The notes: generated from the sequence alone by a model not told the origin. A stretch of DNA of 9,945 bases from Flavobacteriaceae bacterium (GCA_027068695.1 JAMOMG010000164.1:1-9945), one strand, 5' to 3'. Shown: positions 1 through 7,472, counted from the stretch's first letter. Numbers and translations: made by a program.

Positions 1-94
1 CTTGTTTGCACCCAAAATCTTATATGCAAATTAGAGAAGAAAATATTTAATTAGTATATAAAAATAGTAACTTAAAACCCTTTGTGCATTATAT

Positions 95-121
95 ATTATT
101 ATTATTATTATTATTATTATT
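95..121. repeat. (ATT)9 trinucleotide microsatellite
   Basis: Nine uninterrupted ATT units are read directly from the sequence and are followed by a partial unit. The tract lies in noncoding DNA, far upstream of pyrD. Uninterrupted short tandem repeats of this length can change copy number by replication slippage, but no promoter or reading frame is seen here that such a change would affect. Confidence 0.95.
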
Positions 122-130
122 ATGAATTCA

Positions 131-206
131 ACGTCAGGTCGAGTGATTTTCGATAGAAAATTGTATCGAGAACTGCTTTTCAAAATAAAATTTCTATTCT
201 CGATAC
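131..206. repeat. Inverted-repeat element, probably dispersed
   Basis: A perfect 10-bp inverted repeat, GTATCGAGAA (163-172) and TTCTCGATAC (197-206), is flanked by further pairing pieces, TAGAAA (154-159) with TTTCTA (191-196). The left edge has ACGTCAGGTCGAGTG (131-145). The inverted repeats are seen directly. That this is a multi-copy intergenic repeat of flavobacteria is inference from resemblance to repeats I associate with such genomes; only one copy is in this window. The ACGTCA at 131-136 is the same hexamer that begins the next element at 310. Confidence 0.55.
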
Positions 207-309
207 TAATTTTAATCCTAAAAAGGCTAAAATTCACTCAGATTGATGAAATTTCATGTTAATACACAACGAGTCAACTTAAAATATTTATGTAATTTTA
301 AATAGTATT

Positions 310-381
310 ACGTCAAACTGAATTTAGTTCAGTTTCCCATCAAATATAGTATGAGATTCTGAAATAAATTCAGAATGACGT
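310..381. repeat. Twin-hairpin intergenic repeat (REP/BIME-like)
   Basis: The 72-bp unit is bounded by the inverted hexamers ACGTCA (310-315) and TGACGT (376-381). Inside are two separate perfect 8-bp hairpins with 5-nt loops: AAACTGAA/TTCAGTTT (315-322 and 328-335) and ATTCTGAA/TTCAGAAT (356-363 and 369-376). The linker between them is about 20 nt. A run of seven T (381-387) follows the second hairpin, so in the plus direction it could also act as an intrinsic terminator for a gene left of the window. The architecture resembles paired REP/BIME repeats. Dispersal around the genome is inferred, not seen. Confidence 0.7.
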
Positions 382-434
382 TTTTTTAGGAGTATATTCA
401 GTACTTTTTTTTAATTTTACACAAACATATTTCA

Positions 435-1469
435 ATGTATAAACGAATTATTCGTCCGTTATTCTTTTTGTTTGATCCTGAGAAAGTTCATTATTTTACA
501 TTTGCTCTGATAAAAATTCTTTTTAAAGTTCCTGGAATAGCTTCTGTTTTTAGAAAGATATTTAGTATTGAAGATAAAAAATTAGAAAGAAACTTATTTG
601 GTTTAACTTTTAAGAATCCTATTGGTTTGGCTGCTGGTTTTGACAAAAATGCGATTTTGTATAATGAACTGGCAAGTTTTGGTTTTGGATTTATTGAAAT
701 TGGAACGGTTACGCCAAAAGCTCAAGAAGGGAATCCTAAAAAGAGATTATTTAGGTTGAAAGCAGATAAGGCTATTATAAACCGAATGGGTTTTAATAAC
801 AATGGTGTTTTAGCAGCTGTTAAAAATTTAAAAAAGAACAAAGGAAAAACAATAATTGGAGGAAATATAGGTAAAAATACAGCTACGTTACCTAATAATT
901 ATACTGAAGATTACTTAACCTGTTTTCAAGAATTGCATCCGTTTGTTGATTATTTTGTGTTAAATATAAGTTGCCCAAATGTAAATAGCCATGCTAAATT
1001 AAACGATAAGGATTATTTGATTGAGCTTATTACTGAGATTCAGCAAGAAAATAAAAGATTTAAAAAACAAAAACCTATTTTATTAAAAATTGCACCCGAT
1101 TTAAACACGACTCAATTAGATGAAATTATTGAATTGGTTGCAAAAACTAAAATTGATGGTGTTATTGCTTCAAATACATCTGTACATAGAGAAAATCTAA
1201 AAATTAAGGAAAATGAATTAGAAAAAATTGGCAATGGAGGATTGAGCGGAAAACCAATTAGAGATAGAAGTACAAAAGTTATTAAATATTTAGCTGAAAA
1301 ATCGAATAAAGCATTTCCTATAATTGGAGTGGGAGGAATTCACTCAGCAGAAGATGCATTGGAGAAAATAAATGCAGGCGCCGATTTAATTCAAATTTTT
1401 ACAGGTTTTATTTATGAAGGTCCAACATTAATTAAACAAATTAATAAAGCTATTTTAGCACAAGTTTAA
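435..1469 (+). CDS. pyrD: Dihydroorotate dehydrogenase, class-2-like (PyrD)
   Basis: PyrD oxidises dihydroorotate to orotate in de novo pyrimidine synthesis. Class 2 enzymes are peripheral membrane proteins that pass electrons to quinone. The 344-residue length and the helical N-terminal extension (about 1-45, with [14 protein letters not shown]) are class 2 traits. The FMN barrel shows GLAAGFDKN (64-72, Lys71), NRMGF (116-120), GGNIGKN (142-148), LKIAPD (217-222), ASNTS (245-249), GGLSGKP (268-274), GVGGI (298-302) and TGFIYEGP (323-330). The oddity is the active-site motif NISCPN (177-182). Class 2 enzymes have Ser at the position of Cys180, while Cys is the class 1 base. The class 2 signature after it is also altered (VNSHAKL in place of a TPGLR-like loop). 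The ATG at 435 gives the expected N-terminus. It is the first gene of a close-packed plus-strand group. Confidence 0.95.
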   Translation: MYKRIIRPLFFLFDPEKVHYFTFALIKILFKVPGIASVFRKIFSIEDKKLERNLFGLTFKNPIGLAAGFDKNAILYNELASFGFGFIEIGTVTPKAQEGNPKKRLFRLKADKAIINRMGFNNNGVLAAVKNLKKNKGKTIIGGNIGKNTATLPNNYTEDYLTCFQELHPFVDYFVLNISCPNVNSHAKLNDKDYLIELITEIQQENKRFKKQKPILLKIAPDLNTTQLDEIIELVAKTKIDGVIASNTSVHRENLKIKENELEKIGNGGLSGKPIRDRSTKVIKYLAEKSNKAFPIIGVGGIHSAEDALEKINAGADLIQIFTGFIYEGPTLIKQINKAILAQV

Positions 1470-1470
1470 A

Positions 1471-2088
1471 TTGAATTACGAAATTCTTATATCATTTATT
1501 GGAGCTTCAATGCTTTTAACACTAATGCCTGGGCCAGATATTATTTATGTATTGGTTCAGAGCATTACTAACGGAAAAAAATACGGAATAGTAACTGCGC
1601 TTGGTTTAGTGTCAGGCATTCTAATTCATACTTCCTTGGTTGCTTTTGGTATTTCGGCAATTCTAAAACAATCAGAAAATTTATATTTTACCATCAAATT
1701 ACTTGGTGCTTTTTACTTAATGTATTTAGCATTTCAAACATATAAATCTACTAACGAAATTTTTTTAGATTCAAAAGCAACAAAGAAAAATTTGATAAAC
1801 TTGTATAAACAAGGTTTTATTATGAACGTTTTAAACCCTAAAGTTTCTATTTTCTTTCTAGCCTTCTTTCCTGGGTTTTTATATAGTACAACACAAAATA
1901 CTATTATTCAATTTTATGTTTTAGGAATCTTATTTATGCTTCAGGCCTTGTTAATTTTTTCAATGGTTTCTATGCTATCTGGTTATTTTGCTTCCTATCT
2001 AAAAAATCATCCAACGTTTAATACAAAGTTAAAATGGTTTAAAATTTTAATCTTTATAGCTATTGCTATTTTTATAGTATTGTCTTAA
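1471..2088 (+). CDS. LysE/RhtB family amino-acid exporter-like membrane protein
   Basis: This is a 205-residue inner-membrane protein of the LysE/RhtB family, which exports amino acids or related small metabolites; the substrate cannot be read from the sequence. The family hallmark MPGPD is at 19-23, followed by a glycine-rich helix (GIVTALGLVSG, 39-49) and NPK at 122-124. About six hydrophobic segments are visible (roughly 3-25, 38-62, 70-90, 120-138, 144-170, 187-204), and the length is typical. The start is taken as TTG at 1471, one base after the pyrD stop. The next in-frame ATG (1510) would remove the first helix up to just before the PGPD motif, so the TTG fits the family better. Co-transcription with pyrD is likely from the 1-base gap. 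No functional link to pyrimidine synthesis is evident. Confidence 0.88.
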   Translation: MNYEILISFIGASMLLTLMPGPDIIYVLVQSITNGKKYGIVTALGLVSGILIHTSLVAFGISAILKQSENLYFTIKLLGAFYLMYLAFQTYKSTNEIFLDSKATKKNLINLYKQGFIMNVLNPKVSIFFLAFFPGFLYSTTQNTIIQFYVLGILFMLQALLIFSMVSMLSGYFASYLKNHPTFNTKLKWFKILIFIAIAIFIVLS

Positions 2089-2097
2089 TTGGTTTTG

Positions 2098-2105
2098 TAT
2101 ATTTG
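2098..2105 (+). promoter_or_regulatory. Possible -7 box upstream of the HMG-CoA lyase gene
   Basis: TATATTTG matches the Bacteroidota -7 consensus TAnnTTTG. A TTG at 2080-2082 lies upstream at a shorter than usual spacing. The box ends only 7 bases before the ATG, so a transcript from it would be nearly leaderless. The match may be chance in A+T-rich DNA, and the gene could simply be read through from pyrD. Confidence 0.25.
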
Positions 2106-2112
2106 ACCGTAG

Positions 2113-2976
2113 ATGCAACGTATAAAAATTATAGAATGTCCACGAGATGCTATGCAAGGTATAAAATCACATTTTATATCTACGGAAGACAAAGTACAAT
2201 ATATTAATGCATTGTTGCGGGTAGGCTTTGATACCATTGATTTTGGTAGCTTTGTTTCTCCAAAAGCCATTCCTCAAATGCGTGATACGGCAGAGGTGCT
2301 TGCCAAATTAGATTTAAGTAATACCCATAGTAAGTTGTTGGCAATTGTTGCAAACGTTAGAGGTGGTGAAGATGCTTCGCAATTTGAAGAAATAGATTAT
2401 TTAGGATATCCGTTTTCTATTTCTGAAAATTTTCAAATGAGAAATACAGGGAAAACAATAGCACAATCTATTGAGATTTTAGATAAACTTTTAAATATTT
2501 CAATTAAAACAAATAAAGAAGTTGTAGCTTATTTGTCTATGGGCTTTGGAAACCCTTATGGAGATCCTTGGGATGTTGAAATTGTGTCAAATTGGACTGA
2601 TAAACTATCAAAAATGGGTATTACCATTTTGTCATTATCTGATACTGTAGGTAGTTCTACTCCAAAAATTATAGATTATCTATTTTCAAACTTAATACCT
2701 GCATACCCAACTATTGAATTTGGAGCCCATTTACACACAACACCATCAACTTGGTTTGAAAAAGTTGATGCAGCCTATAAAGCAGGTTGTCATAGATTTG
2801 ACGGTGCAATTAGAGGGTATGGAGGTTGCCCTATGGCTAAAGATGAACTTACGGGAAATATGCCTACAGAGAAGTTGTTTTCTTACTTTCAGCAACAAAA
2901 GGCTCCAACAGGAATTAATGCTATGAGTTTTGAAAGTGCCTACAATGAAGCTTTAAAAATTTTTAACATTATTTAA
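2113..2976 (+). CDS. Hydroxymethylglutaryl-CoA lyase family protein
   Basis: HMG-CoA lyase cleaves 3-hydroxy-3-methylglutaryl-CoA to acetoacetate and acetyl-CoA, the last step of leucine degradation, in the cytoplasm. The 287-residue protein has the expected marks in order: ECPRDAMQ (8-15, with the Arg11-Asp12 pair of the PRDGLQ motif), FGSFVSPK (44-51), a metal-binding HLH (206-208), the glycine-rich loop with the family's active-site Cys (GYGGCPMA, 235-242, Cys239) and GNMPTE (248-253, whose Asn matches a metal ligand). Several motifs deviate from animal and proteobacterial enzymes: ECPRDAMQ replaces EVGPRDGLQ, HLHTT replaces HCHDT, and RGYGGCP replaces AGLGGCP. A related aldolase-type lyase of the same superfamily with a different acyl-CoA substrate is therefore possible. 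It starts 24 bases after the exporter stop and is probably in the same operon. Confidence 0.85.
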   Translation: MQRIKIIECPRDAMQGIKSHFISTEDKVQYINALLRVGFDTIDFGSFVSPKAIPQMRDTAEVLAKLDLSNTHSKLLAIVANVRGGEDASQFEEIDYLGYPFSISENFQMRNTGKTIAQSIEILDKLLNISIKTNKEVVAYLSMGFGNPYGDPWDVEIVSNWTDKLSKMGITILSLSDTVGSSTPKIIDYLFSNLIPAYPTIEFGAHLHTTPSTWFEKVDAAYKAGCHRFDGAIRGYGGCPMAKDELTGNMPTEKLFSYFQQQKAPTGINAMSFESAYNEALKIFNII

Positions 2977-3046
2977 AGTTTATTTCATTTTTTTATAGCA
3001 TATATTGCCATTTACAATAGCATATTTAAAACTTAATAAATACAAA

Positions 3047-3730
3047 ATGAAAAATAAATATTTACACATTGTGTTTCTGTTCCTTTTTTTAGGAGGCTTA
3101 AATGCGCAATCTAAAATGGTTGTAGACACCACACATTTTAAATTAGTGAATTATGTGACTGAAGATGGAGGGAGTATTGAGGCATCATTTTTTAAGGCGA
3201 GTAATAAGCTTGTGGTTATTTTTGCTCACGGAGCTGTTTTTAACAAGGAAAGTTGGTATTTTATAGCTGAAAAATTACAAAAAAAAGGCATTTCTTCACT
3301 TTCTATAGATTTTAGAGGTTATGGAAATAGTAAAAAAGGAAGTACAAATAAACGCTCGTTAGATATATTAGGTGCTATTCATTTTTTAAAAGAAAAAGGT
3401 TTTAATGAGATTTCAATTGTAGGAGGAAGCATGGGAGGTGCAGCAGTACTGAATGCATTAAATACAAAAAGCGATAAAACAATAACTAAGGTTGTGCTTC
3501 TTGCACCTGCAGGTGGTGATGGAATTACGAGTAAGTCTATAAAAAAGTTATTTGTGGTTTCTAAAAATGAACGTCTTTTTACTCGTGTAAATAAAATATA
3601 CAACGAATCGAGTAACCCTAAAGAACTTAAAATATTCTCTGGAGCATCTCACGCGCAAAATATGTTTAATTCTGTACATAGAAACGAACTTATAAACCTT
3701 ATTGTCAATTTTCTAAACACTTCTGAATAA
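3047..3730 (+). CDS. Secreted alpha/beta hydrolase
   Basis: This is a 227-residue exported hydrolase of the alpha/beta fold; the substrate is unknown. The ATG at 3047 is chosen because it begins a clean signal peptide (MKNKY, a hydrophobic core, then LNA before Gln21). A TTG at 3005 would add 14 residues in front and spoil it. The fold shows an oxyanion-type FAHG (59-62), SIDFRGYG (86-93), the nucleophile elbow GGSMGG (126-131, Ser128) and a late His in GASHAQ (199-204, His202). The acid position, usually Asp after the sixth strand, appears to fall in VSKNE (171-175), where Glu175 is the only acidic residue. Esterase, lipase or dienelactone-hydrolase-like activity is possible. It is 70 bases downstream of the lyase gene; whether it has its own promoter is unclear. 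Confidence 0.85.
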   Translation: MKNKYLHIVFLFLFLGGLNAQSKMVVDTTHFKLVNYVTEDGGSIEASFFKASNKLVVIFAHGAVFNKESWYFIAEKLQKKGISSLSIDFRGYGNSKKGSTNKRSLDILGAIHFLKEKGFNEISIVGGSMGGAAVLNALNTKSDKTITKVVLLAPAGGDGITSKSIKKLFVVSKNERLFTRVNKIYNESSNPKELKIFSGASHAQNMFNSVHRNELINLIVNFLNTSE

Positions 3731-3859
3731 CTGAAAAACAACATGAAATTTGAGAAATCTTAATTCAAGTTCTGTTACTGTAAAACCACTAATAATTTAA
3801 AAATATCAATTTTTGAATAAATTATTCCATTACATTTTTTAAAATAAATTAAATAAGTG

Positions 3860-3867
3860 TAGTTTTG
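3860..3867 (+). promoter_or_regulatory. -7 promoter box for the 5'-nucleotidase lipoprotein gene
   Basis: TAGTTTTG matches TAnnTTTG and lies 19 bases before the ATG at 3887, which would leave a leader of roughly 14 nt. The 156-base gap to the preceding gene supports an independent promoter. No clear TTG -33 element sits at the usual distance, where the sequence is a T/A run. Confidence 0.45.
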
Positions 3868-3886
3868 TTTTCCTAAAAAAAAAATT

Positions 3887-5395
3887 ATGAAAAAAATATT
3901 CTATATTTTAATAAGTTTAAGTTTATTAGTTTCTTGCTCAAAAGAAAACAATGTTGTCGAATTTACTTTTCTACAATTAAATGATGTCTATGAAATAGCA
4001 CCTTTAGAAGGAGGGAAAGTAGGAGGAATGGCTAGGGCAGAAAAATTGCATCAAGATTTATTAAAAGAAAACCCCAATACTTTTATGTTTATGGCTGGAG
4101 ATTTTTTAAATCCATCTCTATTGGGAACAATCAAATACAAAGGAGAGCGTATCAAAGGTAAACAAATGATTGAGGTAATGAATGCCATGAATTTTGATTT
4201 AGTTGCTTTAGGAAATCATGAATTTGATTTAAATGAGCAAGAATTTCAACAACGTTTGAATGAATCAAATTTTCAGTGGATTGCTACGAATCCCATTCAT
4301 AAATTAAAGGACAGTACCAGCAAACGTTTTGCTGTTTTTAAAGATAGTATTTCTAAAGAACTTCCTAAAACAGTTATTTTTGATGTTAAAAATAAAGATG
4401 GAAAATCTATAAAAATTGGTTTTTTTAGTGCTACAATAAATGCAAATCCTAAAAATTATGTTGACTATGGTGATTTTTATGAATCTGCAAAGTATGCATA
4501 CAATACCTTAGAACCAAAGACAGATATTATTTTCGGACTTACACATGTGACCATAGAACAAGATAAAATGCTTGCAAACATGTTTCCTAAAGTACCATTA
4601 ATTATGGGTGGACATGAACATGTAAATATGTCTGTCCCTGTTGGGAATTCTAAAATTACAAAAGCTGATGCCAATGCTAAAACAGTATATGTACATAGAA
4701 TTTCTTACAATACCAAAACCAAAGAAACTATTATCAAATCAGAGTTGGTTCCAATTACCAAAGAAACAGGTATTGATGAAAAAGTAAATAATATTGTTCA
4801 GAAATGGAATGTATTACTCGATGAAAAAATTAAAGAAATTCTTCCAAATCCAAATGAAGTAATTTATACAGCAGTTGAACCACTAGACGGAAGAGATACA
4901 CCCATTAGAAGTGAGCAAACTAATTTAGGGGTATTAATTGCTGAAGCGATGGCTTATAGTTTTGATAATAAGGTTGATTGTGCATTAATAAACGGAGGAT
5001 CTATACGAATAGATGATGAATTACAAGGAGATATTACAGGTATTGATATTTTTAGAGTGTTACCATTTGGAGGTGAAGTATTGAAGGTTGAATTGAAAGG
5101 TAGCTTGCTAAAAAAAGTATTAAATTACGGTAGGTTAAAAGCAGGGAAAGGAGCATATTTACAACGTTATAATGTAACTTATGATAAAGCCAATAAAAAG
5201 TGGCTCGTTAATAATAAAGCAATTATTGATTCAAAAACGTATACCGTTGCCTTTAGTGATTATTTGTTAAAAGGATATGATATACCTTTTTTGAAACCTG
5301 AAAATAAGGGTGTTGTTAAAGTTTATCAAAATAAAGATACTGATGTGGCAAAAGATATTAGAAAAGCCATAATTATGTATTTAAAAAGTTTATAA
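3887..5395 (+). CDS. 5'-nucleotidase/metallophosphoesterase family lipoprotein
   Basis: This is a 502-residue envelope phosphohydrolase of the bifunctional 5'-nucleotidase type, which releases phosphate from nucleotides or related esters outside the cytoplasm. A lipoprotein signal is clear: MKKIF, a hydrophobic core, then LVSC with Cys17 as the lipidated residue. The following SKEN has Lys-Glu at positions where flavobacterial surface-export signals are described, so surface exposure is possible. The metallophosphatase domain (about 25-290) shows LNDVYE (31-36), AGDF (70-73), GNHEFD (109-114), LTH (218-220) and GGHEHVN (241-247). The C-terminal 5'-nucleotidase domain (about 330-500) has NGGSIR (369-374), GDITGID (381-387) and PFGGE (393-397). 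In the first motif Tyr35 takes the place of the usual metal-ligand His of the DxH motif. The gene stands alone between its own -7 box and guaB. Confidence 0.92.
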   Translation: MKKIFYILISLSLLVSCSKENNVVEFTFLQLNDVYEIAPLEGGKVGGMARAEKLHQDLLKENPNTFMFMAGDFLNPSLLGTIKYKGERIKGKQMIEVMNAMNFDLVALGNHEFDLNEQEFQQRLNESNFQWIATNPIHKLKDSTSKRFAVFKDSISKELPKTVIFDVKNKDGKSIKIGFFSATINANPKNYVDYGDFYESAKYAYNTLEPKTDIIFGLTHVTIEQDKMLANMFPKVPLIMGGHEHVNMSVPVGNSKITKADANAKTVYVHRISYNTKTKETIIKSELVPITKETGIDEKVNNIVQKWNVLLDEKIKEILPNPNEVIYTAVEPLDGRDTPIRSEQTNLGVLIAEAMAYSFDNKVDCALINGGSIRIDDELQGDITGIDIFRVLPFGGEVLKVELKGSLLKKVLNYGRLKAGKGAYLQRYNVTYDKANKKWLVNNKAIIDSKTYTVAFSDYLLKGYDIPFLKPENKGVVKVYQNKDTDVAKDIRKAIIMYLKSL

Positions 5396-5408
5396 AAAAA
5401 TAAAACAA

Positions 5409-5425
5409 CTATTTAATATAAATAG
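5409..5425. promoter_or_regulatory. Inverted repeat just upstream of the guaB -7 box
   Basis: CTATTTA (5409-5415) and TAAATAG (5419-5425) form a perfect 7-bp inverted repeat with a 3-base spacer. It ends two bases before the guaB -7 box, so it fills the space where the -33 region would be. The symmetry is seen directly; a role as an operator is inference, and short A/T palindromes arise easily by chance here. Confidence 0.35.
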
Positions 5426-5427
5426 TG

Positions 5428-5435
5428 TAAATTTG
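5428..5435 (+). promoter_or_regulatory. guaB: -7 promoter box for guaB
   Basis: TAAATTTG is a full match to the Bacteroidota -7 consensus TAnnTTTG. It lies 30 bases before the guaB ATG and predicts a leader of roughly 25 nt. No TTG is present at the usual -33 distance. The position, in a 70-base gap between two genes of the same direction, supports a guaB-specific promoter. Confidence 0.5.
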
Positions 5436-5438
5436 CTC

Positions 5439-6935
<1,497 letters not shown>

Positions 6936-7020
6936 GTTTAAAAGGAACTGTCTAAAATGTAAAAATATTAGGCAATACCTTATTATATTATTTAGCTAAA
7001 AACTTCATTTATAATTTTAT
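6936..7020. other. A+T-rich spacer after guaB
   Basis: No gene is visible. The only pairing worth noting is a weak imperfect stem around TTAGG-CAATA-CCTTA at about 6967-6981, with no T tract directly after it, so it is not a convincing guaB terminator. Confidence 0.5.
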
Positions 7021-7103
7021 GGGCGTTCCCCTATTGGGTCAGGCTATTCGTTATATCTTTTTAGTCGTTGCCTAAAAAGGATGCCACTACTATCCTTAAC
7101 GCA
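7021..7103. repeat. Compact structured intergenic repeat (GGGCGTT...AACGCA)
   Basis: The element is less A+T-rich than its surroundings and is closed by GCGTT (7023-7027) pairing with AACGC (7098-7102). Inside are a perfect 8-bp hairpin, CTTTTTAG/CTAAAAAG (7057-7064 and 7072-7079, 7-nt loop), an outer GGC-AT/ATGCC pairing around it (7042-7047 and 7081-7085), and a small CCC/GGG hairpin (7029-7031 and 7036-7038). AAGGAT (7077-7082) can alternatively pair with ATCCTT (7092-7097), which excludes the 8-bp hairpin. The pairings are read directly. That the GGGCGTTCCCC...AGGATGCC...CTAACGCA pattern recurs in flavobacterial intergenic DNA is from memory and is not shown here. Confidence 0.6.
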
Positions 7104-7203
7104 TACAAAATAGACTAATAATAATACAATCTACCACCCGTATCATAGCGTGGAGTAGTTTGTGTATCAAATGGGGCGTATTAAAAGACGCTACGTTTTC
7201 GGT
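7104..7203. other. Unexplained noncoding stretch with inverted repeats
   Basis: No coding frame is supported. TAGCGT (7146-7151) and ACGCTA (7188-7193) form a perfect inverted repeat. GCGT (7176-7179) could instead pair with ACGC (7188-7191). CTAC/GTAG pairing brackets 7133-7158, and GTATCA occurs twice (7140 and 7164). The stretch directly follows, on the minus strand, the stop codon of the gene remnant at 7204-7472, so it may be that gene's original 3' flank, moved or kept with it. Confidence 0.4.
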
Positions 7204-7472
7204 TTAACACAAAGCCAAATTTTTATATTTTGTTTTATTCATTTTTCCAATTTTTTGAAATAAGTTTAATTCTACACCTTTTTTCAAATCTCTACTTGCA
7301 GTTGCAGGAGAAATATTCTCAAAATATTCATACAGTCTTTTCTTGTGAATTCTATTTTGTTCAGAGAACTAAAATATTCGAGTCTGTCTTTTTCAGTTAG
7401 AGTTCGATTATTGAAGTTTAGTAATTCACTTATAGAAGTAATAACATTCAACATATTAGAATAGACAATTTT
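7204..7472 (-). pseudogene. Remnant of a winged-helix protein, possibly Fic C-terminus
   Basis: Read on the minus strand, two adjacent frames give one continuous protein-like sequence. The first frame (7472 to about 7371) contains ISELLNFNNRTLTEKDRLEYF. The second (about 7368 to 7204) contains NRIHKKRLYEYFENISPATA and continues through SRDLKKGVELNLF to a stop at 7204-7206. The join at about 7366-7373 needs a shift of one or two bases, and an in-frame stop at 7473-7475 cuts off anything upstream, so the fragment lacks a gene start. The ISPATASRDLKK segment reads as a recognition helix of a winged helix, like the C-terminal domain that follows the catalytic part in many Fic-family and AlbA/AAA_4-type proteins. 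The assignment to Fic is inference; decay by frameshift and truncation is seen directly. Confidence 0.6.

Larger units (their letters stand above)
1..434. other. Gene-free region carrying several repeats
   Basis: No believable coding sequence lies here. The only longish open frame (minus strand, about 31-237) runs through a trinucleotide microsatellite and an inverted repeat and encodes a low-complexity isoleucine run. The region holds three separate repeat features, listed individually, plus a 12-bp perfect palindrome ATGAAATTTCAT at 246-257. No clear TAnnTTTG -7 box is visible between the last repeat and the pyrD start, so the pyrD promoter is not located. Confidence 0.75.

Noticed and set aside
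95..121. CRISPR-like tandem repeat
   Set aside because: The units are 3 bases with no spacers, so this is a plain microsatellite.
31..237. 68-codon minus-strand open frame
   Set aside because: It runs across the ATT microsatellite and the inverted-repeat element, encodes a run of isoleucines and has no protein-like features.
2714..2926. 70-codon plus-strand frame inside the HMG-CoA lyase gene
   Set aside because: It overlaps the conserved metal-binding and GGCP motifs of the real frame and has no features of its own.
3005..3046. Upstream TTG start for the alpha/beta hydrolase
   Set aside because: It would put 14 extra residues in front of a clean signal peptide that starts at the ATG at 3047.
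6943..6960. Possible insertion-sequence end (GGAACTGTCTAAAATG)
   Set aside because: It resembles ends of some insertion sequences, but there is no matching inverted end, transposase fragment or target duplication in the window.
7021..7210. Integron attC site
   Set aside because: Seven-base pieces such as GTTTAAC at 7202-7208 fit the attC core, but the paired ends of the repeat are in the opposite order to the attC arrangement and no integrase or cassette array is visible.
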